Shown here piece by piece: positions 15,781-23,763 of a DNA stretch of 59,626 bases; within the stretch, counting starts at the first letter, position 1; every line of letters begins with the position of its first letter. The position numbers and the translations under genes are program-made. Where the stretch lies: the NCBI GenBank assembly GCA_022508405.1, contig JAFLVI010000004.1:1-59626 (forward strand). The letters run 5' to 3'. The notes under the pieces are model-generated. The model was given only the letters and a program-made list of their open reading frames with translations. It searched no databases and had not been told where the DNA came from. Origin of the DNA: Clostridiales bacterium (GTDB lineage Bacteria > Bacillota > Clostridia > Christensenellales > Pumilibacteraceae).

Positions 15781-18700
15781 CTATTCGTTGCCGTCACGGT
15801 AAAATACTATGTCGTCATTCAGGTTGCGTACGTCAACGCTGTCAGCGGGGTAATTTATTCTGTTTATGCGCATTTTCAGGTTACCCACATGTGTTGTATC
15901 GTCTATTAAAATATGCGTATCCTTATTTTTTCCGTAAATGTCAAAAGCAATCTTCGGCGTATTAACCGCTGTGTGCGGATTTAACTTTAAGGTTTTTCCC
16001 CTGAACTTAACGCCGAAAAGTTGTTCCGTAACTGTTACAAAATACACTGCGGCGGCTACAGAATCGGTAAAATAGTCGAATTGATTGTTTTGCAGCCGCG
16101 ATCCGTAGTGTAATCCCCTTTCTATCGGGTTATTGTACCTGATAATATTATACGCTTTTTCGTTAAAATCCAAGTCGAATAAAAGCTTGGCGCACATATA
16201 CGCTTCCCCCGCCGACGCAAACTCAAAAAAATTATTTGCCGCCAAACGCTTTACTTCCATGGAATAATTTACCGTCGCTTCGGTTAAACATTTTTTGTAT
16301 GCCGGATGTAAGTCAATGTTTATATTTAACTTGTTTTGTAAAAAACGAAAAACATATATTAGGTTTTTGTACTGCCATATATTGTGAACAACGTTTTTCC
16401 CCATCGGCAAATGGTTTGTTGCAAGATACTCCGCCGCACGAACAATATGATTATACACTCTGTCTCTTGCCGTCGTTAGCTTTCCGTGAACCCTGCAAGG
16501 TAAATACGGAAGTATTTCGTTTAAAAAGCCGATGTCCTTGACAAACTCGGAATATTCGATTACGCAACGCACGGTCTGCAAGCAAGTAGAATAATCACCG
16601 CCCACACAACCGTCCTGCTTTTGCTCGCTCAAAACGGCGTAAATTCTTTGTTTGACAGACGCCGAATCAACATATTTAACCGCGTCCAAAATAAAACACT
16701 CGTCATATAACGGCACGACCTTGCGTGAAGCAAATGCACAATAAGCGGAATACAACGACTGAATATATGATATATTTAATATGCCGTTATCGGTTTTTGG
16801 CGAAAGTCTTCCCAGACGATTGTAAAAGCTTTTTACGCCGTCGAACAATGCGTCAACGGCGCTTATATCGGGTAACTGTTTCATATACTCTTTGTCGGCT
16901 ATACAAAAAACTATTCTCGTACTTCCGTTTGGCTCAAGCGTTTTTCCGACCGAAGCCGTGGGCGCGGGAGTAACGCCGCCGTTTCTAAATCCACGCACTC
17001 TGTTTATATTGCCGTATACAAAATATCCTTCCTTATATAATGCATACTCCGCCTTTTCGCCGATTGCCGAAATTAATAACTTGCTTGTTTCGATCTCCGC
17101 TAAGACCCCGTCATCTGCGGCGGAAACATTTGCGCCGCCGAATAGTACGGAAAACATAACGTCTAATTTCCGTTTACAATTTGTCTTGTTAAATAGAGTT
17201 ATATCCGTAAATAATGCCTTTCGGTCTTTTGCCGCAAAACATGTTTGCTCGCACAATATGCCGTTATACGCGCAAGTATATTGTGTATAACCGCGCGCAT
17301 GTACGACTTGAGTATTCCCGCAACCCAAAGGTTTTGATGATGGCGACCAAATAATATCATTTTCCCCCACCGCAACAAACGCGCACGGCATACGCGTATA
17401 AGTTCGATTGGGAGTAATAACTTTTCCGTCCATAGATATGCTCTGAATACCGTATTGATCGGCCATAGCGCACAAAGCGCCGCCAATAAACCTGTTGCAC
17501 ATAGGCTTTTGTAATAAATTGTCGTCAACTGTTATCCCTTCCGGAGATATACCGCCAAAAGGCAAAACATACGAATATTCTTTTTTTATCTGTGGGGACA
17601 AAAAAGGCGCGTGATTACTTGCTTTTCGGCATTCGTACTGCGCAAAATCGGTGTTTGGAAAGCTTTTGGATTTACTTAATTTGCAATACTCTGCAGCGCA
17701 TTCGACGGCACGAGAATAAAACATAGAGTCGGCAATATATTCAAACATATTTTCCGCCTGATTGCGCGAAGCGTATACAACCGCAACGCACTTGGTAATC
17801 TTGGAAAAACGCTTTATTTGTAATGTATCGGCGGCTATTAGCGAAGGAATAACGCCGGCGGAGTGCTTTAATATTCCGTTTTCACAAAACTCTGACAGGT
17901 CCCCGCCGTATTTTCCGCCAAAAAGCGATATGGCAAATCCGTTATCACAAACCGCCATTGCCCCGCCCTTTATATCTTCGGTAAAACAAACTTGTTCTTT
18001 GGGACTGCTTCTTACAACAGCCGCGATTAAATCAACCGTTCTGTCAACGTCACTGCGGTTGATAATTGTTACGCGCATTACGACACATACAGTACCTATC
18101 GGAATAAGTGTTTCCACACATAACTCAAGATTGTCCAAACACACGCGATATGTCGCGCGGTGGCGTTCTATCACCCCGTCACATTCGGATAGACTTGTCT
18201 TAATTCCATCAGATTTTATACCGACATAAATGCAATCGCATACGGAGTTATATTTTACTTTTATTTCCCCGCGGTTATCGCAAATTACTTTAAGATTGTC
18301 GCCGTCTATTTCGCTTTCTATATATTGCGGCTCGCAACCGAAATATGCCGTTTCGGTCATAAATAATCTTTTATTGCCGTCGACAGGCTGACTTTTGCGT
18401 TTTGTAAATCTGCGCACAACATTTTCTATCTGCGAAAATAATTTTGAATTAGTTGTAGGGGCATACAACAAAGCCGGTATACGCATAATCCCGTACGTAA
18501 TGACCGCAGCAACAAAAAAAAGCGCAACGTACTTTGGCGAAGCAAAAACGCAAGTAAATACAGCATATACGGCAAGCAGCGCCGGAAAAAGTATGTTAAA
18601 AACCGTTAAGTATCGCTTGCCATGTTCGCCGCTTTTAATCGGAGTAAATATTTCACTACTTACGCTGTCTATTACGGATAGCGACCGCAATACGGAATTA

Positions 18701-19470
18701 ACAGATACAAACATTTGCGAAAGAAGCTTACGGCGGCGGCTGTCCGCACCGTCTTTATCTACGCCGTTGTATTCAAAAAGCCGTGAAACCGCATTACGCT
18801 CGTCATTTATACACCCTTGTTCTATACCGCAAACATAATCGTCCAAGTTTAGATAATCCAAATTGACTATACCGCTTTTGCCGTCCGAAACGCCCTTATC
18901 ATACATTGCAGCGCGCGCAATAGCGGTTTGCGCTTCGCCGCACAAATATCCTATTAAGCACAATTTTAGCATTCCGCAAAGAATTTTGCGCTCCGGCAAT
19001 GTAAATTTTGCGCTTATCTCAAACGCCGATATTGCTTCAAACAACACTTCACGCGTAAGCTCGCACCCACTATTCTTTGTTAACAAATCGCAAAACAGAA
19101 ATACACGCGGATACTTACCCACATGACCGCAGTATGCGGAATATCGCGCCGCTTTTTTTCCGTCCGAAAACGCATGCAACACAGTATCGCTTGCCGCGTT
19201 TAATGCGTATTGCCAGTCGTCTGCAACTCCGCTTGTCACACGATTTTTACACGCGTCCAAAATCTTTTTTAGCTTAATCGATCGGTGACTGATGCCTAGA
19301 CCATGTTCGGTTACGACACACTTTTTTCCGAGTTCGCGAACGCTGAACAAAAGCGATTTTTGCGTGACGCGCTCAATGCCGGAAAAACGCGGCACAGTGG
19401 GTTGCGCGGCAAAACGAACAAGCAAAACGACCGCACAGAATATAGTAAACACAGTAAACGCCGTACGCAT
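15781..19470 (-). CDS. Membrane-anchored GH94/cyclic-glucan-synthase-like protein, probably inactive
   Basis: A 1229-aa protein with an N-terminal membrane anchor (residues 4-22), a helical region, and two more membrane segments (~287-308 and 313-332). It then shows two copies of a beta-supersandwich-like pattern, around residues 370-490 and 690-800. The second contains GYTQYTCAYNGILCEQ and ITLFNKTN, like the GH94 region of cyclic beta-1,2-glucan synthases (NdvB). A helical-barrel-like region fills ~890-1180, and FGVKFRGKTLKLNP near 1160 matches the end of that fold. The GT84 transferase domain is absent, and the usual GDWND catalytic loop is replaced by LPMGKNVVHNIW (~1021-1032). No Shine-Dalgarno is seen before the ATG. 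Function unknown; a binding or structural role is possible. Confidence 0.75.
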   Translation of the reverse strand: MRTAFTVFTIFCAVVLLVRFAAQPTVPRFSGIERVTQKSLLFSVRELGKKCVVTEHGLGISHRSIKLKKILDACKNRVTSGVADDWQYALNAASDTVLHAFSDGKKAARYSAYCGHVGKYPRVFLFCDLLTKNSGCELTREVLFEAISAFEISAKFTLPERKILCGMLKLCLIGYLCGEAQTAIARAAMYDKGVSDGKSGIVNLDYLNLDDYVCGIEQGCINDERNAVSRLFEYNGVDKDGADSRRRKLLSQMFVSVNSVLRSLSVIDSVSSEIFTPIKSGEHGKRYLTVFNILFPALLAVYAVFTCVFASPKYVALFFVAAVITYGIMRIPALLYAPTTNSKLFSQIENVVRRFTKRKSQPVDGNKRLFMTETAYFGCEPQYIESEIDGDNLKVICDNRGEIKVKYNSVCDCIYVGIKSDGIKTSLSECDGVIERHRATYRVCLDNLELCVETLIPIGTVCVVMRVTIINRSDVDRTVDLIAAVVRSSPKEQVCFTEDIKGGAMAVCDNGFAISLFGGKYGGDLSEFCENGILKHSAGVIPSLIAADTLQIKRFSKITKCVAVVYASRNQAENMFEYIADSMFYSRAVECAAEYCKLSKSKSFPNTDFAQYECRKASNHAPFLSPQIKKEYSYVLPFGGISPEGITVDDNLLQKPMCNRFIGGALCAMADQYGIQSISMDGKVITPNRTYTRMPCAFVAVGENDIIWSPSSKPLGCGNTQVVHARGYTQYTCAYNGILCEQTCFAAKDRKALFTDITLFNKTNCKRKLDVMFSVLFGGANVSAADDGVLAEIETSKLLISAIGEKAEYALYKEGYFVYGNINRVRGFRNGGVTPAPTASVGKTLEPNGSTRIVFCIADKEYMKQLPDISAVDALFDGVKSFYNRLGRLSPKTDNGILNISYIQSLYSAYCAFASRKVVPLYDECFILDAVKYVDSASVKQRIYAVLSEQKQDGCVGGDYSTCLQTVRCVIEYSEFVKDIGFLNEILPYLPCRVHGKLTTARDRVYNHIVRAAEYLATNHLPMGKNVVHNIWQYKNLIYVFRFLQNKLNINIDLHPAYKKCLTEATVNYSMEVKRLAANNFFEFASAGEAYMCAKLLFDLDFNEKAYNIIRYNNPIERGLHYGSRLQNNQFDYFTDSVAAAVYFVTVTEQLFGVKFRGKTLKLNPHTAVNTPKIAFDIYGKNKDTHILIDDTTHVGNLKMRINRINYPADSVDVRNLNDDIVFYRDGNE

Positions 19471-19533
19471 AACAAAAATTATTGACTATCGGCGCACATA
19501 TAATACCGCAATACGATTTGGTAAAAACAGCAC

Positions 19534-19562
19534 AAAAAAATCGGCGAATGTTGCTCCGCCGA
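19534..19562 (-). terminator. Terminator after rplS
   Basis: TCGGCG and CGCCGA pair around a 10-base loop and are followed by seven T on the minus strand, about 20 bases past the rplS stop. Confidence 0.87.
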
Positions 19563-19581
19563 CCTATACAACAAAAGTAAA

Positions 19582-19923
19582 TTATTTTTCCTTGATCTTT
19601 GCGGCTTTACCGGAAAGATTGCGAAGATAGTAAAGCTTGGCTCTGCGCACCTTACCGTGCTTGATTACGACTATATCTGTAATGCGCGGAGAATGCAACG
19701 GGAATGTACGTTCGATACCGACACCGAAAGAAACGCGGCGTACGGTAAAAGACTCTCTGACCGAGCCGTTCTTTTTGGCAATTACAATGCCTTCAAAAGC
19801 CTGAATACGTTCGCGATTGCCTTCCTTAACCTTGACGGAAACGCGCACGGTATCGCCCACATTAAACTGCGGAACGTTTGTCTTCATATATTCTTTTTCG
19901 ATTTCGGCTATGATGTTACTCAT
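19582..19923 (-). CDS. rplS: 50S ribosomal protein L19
   Basis: Structural protein of the large subunit at the 30S-50S interface. The 113-aa length is typical. Conserved blocks are visible: [18 protein letters not shown] (residues ~18-35), the [13 protein letters not shown] segment, the basic [26 protein letters not shown] block, and [10 protein letters not shown] near the end. AGGAGG lies 4 bases before the ATG. In many Firmicutes rplS follows trmD; here it stands alone between two unrelated units, with its own promoter, attenuator-like leader and terminator. Confidence 0.97.
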   Translation of the reverse strand: MSNIIAEIEKEYMKTNVPQFNVGDTVRVSVKVKEGNRERIQAFEGIVIAKKNGSVRESFTVRRVSFGVGIERTFPLHSPRITDIVVIKHGKVRRAKLYYLRNLSGKAAKIKEK

Positions 19924-19941
19924 GGTACCTCCTATGTCTTT

Positions 19942-19980
19942 AAAAAACTCCGCACAACCAAATTAACGCGTTTGCGAAGT
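19942..19980 (-). promoter_or_regulatory. Attenuator-like hairpin in the rplS leader
   Basis: In the transcript, ACUUCGCA (19980-19973) pairs with UGCGGAGU (19954-19947) over 8 bp with one G-U pair. Three more inner pairs are possible past a bulge. A run of six U follows, ending about 18 bases before the start codon. It looks like an intrinsic terminator inside the leader. L19 leader elements are known in Firmicutes, but I cannot confirm that this is the same motif. Confidence 0.6.
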
Positions 19981-20001
19981 GACATTTAATTTAGCTTATA
20001 A

Positions 20002-20030
20002 ATTATAACATACCTATTTTATTTAATCAA
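20002..20030 (-). promoter_or_regulatory. Sigma-A promoter for rplS
   Basis: TTGATT (20030-20025) and TATAAT (20007-20002) on the minus strand with a 17-base spacer. The predicted leader is about 70-75 nt and contains the hairpin at 19942-19980. Confidence 0.78.
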
Positions 20031-20070
20031 GCAAAATTAACGTATTTTACGGAATTTTTTATAAATTTTA

Positions 20071-21123
20071 TTACTTATTTTTACTCGATTTTGCCATTTC
20101 TTCCGCCGTGCGATTTTTAAGCTGTCCGCATGCTCCGGCAACGTCCGAACCCATTGACCGCCGCACCGATGCGGAAATACCTGCGTCTTTGAGCATTTCG
20201 CAAAAAGCATACGCACGTTTTTTTGCGGGCGGCTTAAGATTGCAATTATCTGTCGGGTTGAGCGGAATCAAGTTTACGTGACAACACAAACCTTTTAATA
20301 AATCCCTAAGCTCGGCTACGTCGGACTTTGTATCGTTAAAGCCGTCTATTAAAATATATTCCAAAATCACTCTGCGACCCGTCTTGTCAAAATAAGACTT
20401 TAGCGCATCGATAAGCTGTTTTACACTGTACTTGTGCGCAATGTTCATAATCGTCTTGCGCTTGTCGTCCGTAGCCGCATGCAAGGAAAGCGACAATGTA
20501 CAGGAAATGCCGTCATCTGCAAGCCGAACAATTTTGTCAGGCAACCCGCAAGTGGAAACCGATATCGAGCGCATACCGATATTCAGTCCGTCAGAGCAGT
20601 TGACAAGCCTTAAAAACTTAATCGTGTTGTCGTAATTTGCAAGCGGCTCCCCACTACCCATCATTACTATTTTGTTAACGCCGCCTTTGTCCTTATTGTC
20701 ACGCGCAATGTACAACACTTGGGCCAAGATTTCACCGGCGGACAAGTTGCGCAAAAGACCGTGCTTGCCCGAAGCACAAAAAACACAGCCCATACCGCAT
20801 CCGACCTGACAGGACACGCACACGCTGTTTCCGTAATCATGCGGCAAATAAACCGATTCAATCAAATCCCCGCCTTCCGTTTGGAACAAATACCGCACAG
20901 CACCGTCCGACGCCGTGATGCGTGTAATCTCTTTAAGCGGCCTGTCGGCGTATTCTTCGGAAAGCTGCGCAATAAAGCTTTTGGGTAAATCGGTGTACTC
21001 GTCAAAACAATCGTATGCCGCAATATGATGCGAAATCTGTTTGGCGCGATATTTAGGTTGACCGTATTTAATGACGAGTGCGGTAAGCTCGTCCATATTC
21101 AAATCGCAAAGCGGAGTTTTCAC
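20071..21123 (-). CDS. rlmN: Dual-specificity 23S rRNA/tRNA methyltransferase RlmN
   Basis: Radical SAM enzyme that makes 2-methyladenosine at 23S rRNA A2503 and in tRNA. The cluster motif CGMGCVFC (CxxxCxxC) is at residues ~109-116, preceded by CVSCQVG. The SAM-binding GSGEPLANYDN and the C-terminal DVAGACGQL with the methyl-carrying cysteine are present. At 350 aa it has the standard size. I place the start at GTG 21123 because AAGAGG precedes it and GTGA overlaps the rsmB stop by four bases; an upstream ATG 14 codons earlier lies inside rsmB. It is the last gene of the yicC-to-rlmN operon. Confidence 0.95.
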   Translation of the reverse strand: MKTPLCDLNMDELTALVIKYGQPKYRAKQISHHIAAYDCFDEYTDLPKSFIAQLSEEYADRPLKEITRITASDGAVRYLFQTEGGDLIESVYLPHDYGNSVCVSCQVGCGMGCVFCASGKHGLLRNLSAGEILAQVLYIARDNKDKGGVNKIVMMGSGEPLANYDNTIKFLRLVNCSDGLNIGMRSISVSTCGLPDKIVRLADDGISCTLSLSLHAATDDKRKTIMNIAHKYSVKQLIDALKSYFDKTGRRVILEYILIDGFNDTKSDVAELRDLLKGLCCHVNLIPLNPTDNCNLKPPAKKRAYAFCEMLKDAGISASVRRSMGSDVAGACGQLKNRTAEEMAKSSKNK

Positions 21124-22382
21124 TTTATACCTCTTAAAAACCGAGCGATATAAAATCCGTCGCAATTATCAGTATCTGGCAACAGCTTGGTGCTGTCAAT
21201 CAGCTTAAAGTTGTTATGCTCTTTTACAAAACGCTCGACTATTTGTTCGTTTTCCGCCTTTAAAATCGAACATGTGGAATAGCACAAAACACCGCTCGGG
21301 CGACAGTATTCCGCCGCAACGTTTAAAATTTTTGTCTGAAGCTGTGCAAGCTCGGCAATATCTTCCGCCTTGCGGTTGAGCAATATATCGGGTTTTGTTT
21401 TTAGCGTGCCGGTACCGCTGCACGGACAGTCGGCAATAACTATGTCAAACTTCCCTACAAAATCGTTGTTAAGAACTGTTGCGTCGTTGAGAGCGACTTC
21501 TATCTTTGCACCCAGCTTTTTTGCATAACCGCGCATCAAGTCGAGCTTGTGCGGATAAATATCGCACGCGGTTATCCTAAAGTCGCCCAGCTCGCTTAAA
21601 TATACCGACTTGCCCCCCGGAGCCGCGCATAGATCCAAAACGTCTCCGCCGCTAATCCCCTTTATATACGCATTAACCGCACGAATGGACGACATGGACT
21701 GAACTGCGTATGTGCCCGCTTCCAGCCTGTCTAGCGCCGCGCGATCCACATAACAGCCGTATTCGGTAAAAGTCCCGTCACTCACGGCATTTTTAAAATC
21801 CGTTTGTGAAATTCTTTTTGCTACGGGGCGTATATGCGTGCTTTGCGGCAATACCGCGCCCAAAATCGACGACGCCTTAATCTCGCCGTAATCTGCAATT
21901 ATCTGTTTGCACAGCCACTCCGGAGTGTTGTATGTATAGCAAAACTTTTCCAGCTCGCTCTTGAAATTAGGAGCATAACCTATCGATTTTTTAAGCACGG
22001 CGTTTATAAATCCGCTGCATACGCCTACAGCCTTAGCCAAATCCACCCCGCGGCTGACTGCGGCGTAGGACGGCATATCTGCATAATTGCAGTAATACAT
22101 TCCGATTTTAAGCACGACCGTGCTGTTTTTGTCCGGACGTTTTTCACACAGCTCGGTAATGAGCTTTTCCAGTCGCACATTGTTGTCCAGTACGCCGTAA
22201 AAAGCGCTGGTGACAAACGGATGCGACCTAGCATTTTTGCATCCTTTTAGTGCGCGAGTAATGGCGGGCGCACAATAAGAGCCTTCAATAAACACCATTC
22301 TCAGCGCGTTATACAGTGCGCGGTCGGCGTTGATAGCGTTGTCGGTTGTATTCTTGTTAGTGTTATTACGGTTGCTTTGCAC
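21120..22382 (-). CDS. rsmB: 16S rRNA m5C967 methyltransferase RsmB (Sun family)
   Basis: SAM-dependent methyltransferase of 420 aa that methylates C967 of 16S rRNA. An N-terminal NusB-like RNA-binding domain (residues ~20-140, with RALYNALRMVFIEGSY) precedes the Rossmann domain. The SAM motif VLDLCAAPGGKS lies at ~250-261, the motif IV DCPCSGTGT with one catalytic cysteine at ~317-325, and YSTCSILKAENE with the second at ~371-382. The start overlaps fmt by 17 bases and the stop overlaps rlmN. Its order after fmt and before rlmN is the classical Firmicutes arrangement. Confidence 0.95.
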   Translation of the reverse strand: MQSNRNNTNKNTTDNAINADRALYNALRMVFIEGSYCAPAITRALKGCKNARSHPFVTSAFYGVLDNNVRLEKLITELCEKRPDKNSTVVLKIGMYYCNYADMPSYAAVSRGVDLAKAVGVCSGFINAVLKKSIGYAPNFKSELEKFCYTYNTPEWLCKQIIADYGEIKASSILGAVLPQSTHIRPVAKRISQTDFKNAVSDGTFTEYGCYVDRAALDRLEAGTYAVQSMSSIRAVNAYIKGISGGDVLDLCAAPGGKSVYLSELGDFRITACDIYPHKLDLMRGYAKKLGAKIEVALNDATVLNNDFVGKFDIVIADCPCSGTGTLKTKPDILLNRKAEDIAELAQLQTKILNVAAEYCRPSGVLCYSTCSILKAENEQIVERFVKEHNNFKLIDSTKLLPDTDNCDGFYIARFLRGIK

Positions 22383-23286
22383 AAACCACTCCGTCTCTGA
22401 ATTTTTTTCCGCGTAAAAAGTCGGCTATGGGCATAGCGCGCTTTGACTGCGCTTGTATGACATCAATACTTACCGCGCCGCTACCGCACACTACGTACAT
22501 TTTATCCTTTGTGCATACAGCCTGCCCGACCATACCTTCCATACCGGCTTGACAGACAGAAGCACGGTAAATCTTGTACTGTTCGCCGTCGATAAAAGTC
22601 TTTGCGCAGGGCTCGGGTGACAATGCACGTATTTTGTTAACAACTGTATTGCAGTCCAAAGAAAAATCTATTATCTGTTCTGCTTTGGAAATTGTTTTGC
22701 AATGCGTTGCAAGCTTATCGTCCTGTTTTATCGGCGTAATGTCGTCAAAGTTGTCAAGCGTATTAACAAGAAGTTCCGCACCTAACACCGCAAGTCTTGC
22801 GGAAAGCTCGCCCGCCGTTTCGTCCACGCCGATTTCCGTAGTGACCGAGCTTAAGATATCGCCGGTATCCAATCCTAACTCCGTACGCATAATGGTAACG
22901 CCCGTAACGCGTTCCCCCGCCGCAATAGCCGACTGAATGGGCGACGCACCGCGGTATTTGGGCAATAGCGAAGCGTGAACATTTATCACACCGTGTTTAA
23001 ATGCGTTTAAAACCGCATTGTCGAGTATCTGTCCGTATGCCGCAGTAACCGCAATTTCGGCGCCGAAATCCTTTAGTCTTTCCGCTTCGGCACGAATTTT
23101 TGCAGGTTGGAACACGGTAAGTCCTGCGTTTAATGCGGTTGTCTTAACAGGCGAAAATTCCGTTTTGCCGTGCTTGAGTGCACGGTCGGGCTGAGTAACC
23201 ACACCCACAACCGTGTGACGCGAATTGAGCAGCGCGTTTAGCGAAGCAACGGCAAAATCGGGTGTGCCCAAAAACAATATCTTCAT
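22366..23286 (-). CDS. fmt: Methionyl-tRNA formyltransferase
   Basis: Formylates initiator Met-tRNA with 10-formyl-THF. The 306-aa protein opens with MKILFLGTPDFAVASLNALL, typical for Fmt. The catalytic block with NVHASLLPKYRGASPIQSAI covers residues ~106-125 and includes the conserved Asn and His. ELGLDTGDIL follows, and a C-terminal OB-like domain runs from about 205. It lies directly after def with no gap and overlaps rsmB, forming the common def-fmt-rsmB cassette for the start and end of N-formylmethionine processing. Confidence 0.96.
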   Translation of the reverse strand: MKILFLGTPDFAVASLNALLNSRHTVVGVVTQPDRALKHGKTEFSPVKTTALNAGLTVFQPAKIRAEAERLKDFGAEIAVTAAYGQILDNAVLNAFKHGVINVHASLLPKYRGASPIQSAIAAGERVTGVTIMRTELGLDTGDILSSVTTEIGVDETAGELSARLAVLGAELLVNTLDNFDDITPIKQDDKLATHCKTISKAEQIIDFSLDCNTVVNKIRALSPEPCAKTFIDGEQYKIYRASVCQAGMEGMVGQAVCTKDKMYVVCGSGAVSIDVIQAQSKRAMPIADFLRGKKFRDGVVCAKQP

Positions 23287-23742
23287 TTACTTCTTTCCCC
23301 GAATGGACTTGTCGGTAAACAAAATACCGTCAAGGTGATCTATCTCGTGGCAAAAGCATGACGCGTCAAAGCCGGTGCCGATAAGTTCTATGGGATTGCC
23401 GTGACGGTCGAATGCATGCACAACCACGCGGCGCGGACGCTCCACCTTTTCCCTGATATTGGGAACGGATAGGCACCCTTCCGGCGCAACGCGTTTTCCT
23501 TTGGCCTGAACGATAGTGGGATTGACCGCTTCGATTATTGTCTTTCCGCCGTCGAACGTAGCCACGAATATGCGCTTTAACACGCCGATTTGCGGCGCGG
23601 CAAGTCCAGCGCCGTCGGCATAAATAAGCGTGTCTATCATGTCGTCAATAAGCATAGACAGCTTGTCGTCAAACTCCGTTACGGGTTTACTCACCTGTCT
23701 GAGCGTGTCGTCGCCTACTTGATAAATTTTTCGTCTTGCCAT
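23287..23742 (-). CDS. def: Peptide deformylase
   Basis: Metalloenzyme that removes the N-formyl group from nascent proteins. All three signature motifs are present in the 151-aa sequence: GAGLAAPQIG (residues ~44-53), EGCLS with the metal-binding cysteine (~90-94), and HEIDHLDG (~131-138). Length and spacing match type 1 bacterial deformylases. It sits 21 bases after priA and adjoins fmt, whose product adds the group that this enzyme takes off. Confidence 0.97.
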   Translation of the reverse strand: MARRKIYQVGDDTLRQVSKPVTEFDDKLSMLIDDMIDTLIYADGAGLAAPQIGVLKRIFVATFDGGKTIIEAVNPTIVQAKGKRVAPEGCLSVPNIREKVERPRRVVVHAFDRHGNPIELIGTGFDASCFCHEIDHLDGILFTDKSIRGKK

Positions 23743-23763
23743 GATTATCTCCTTTTTTGGCTG

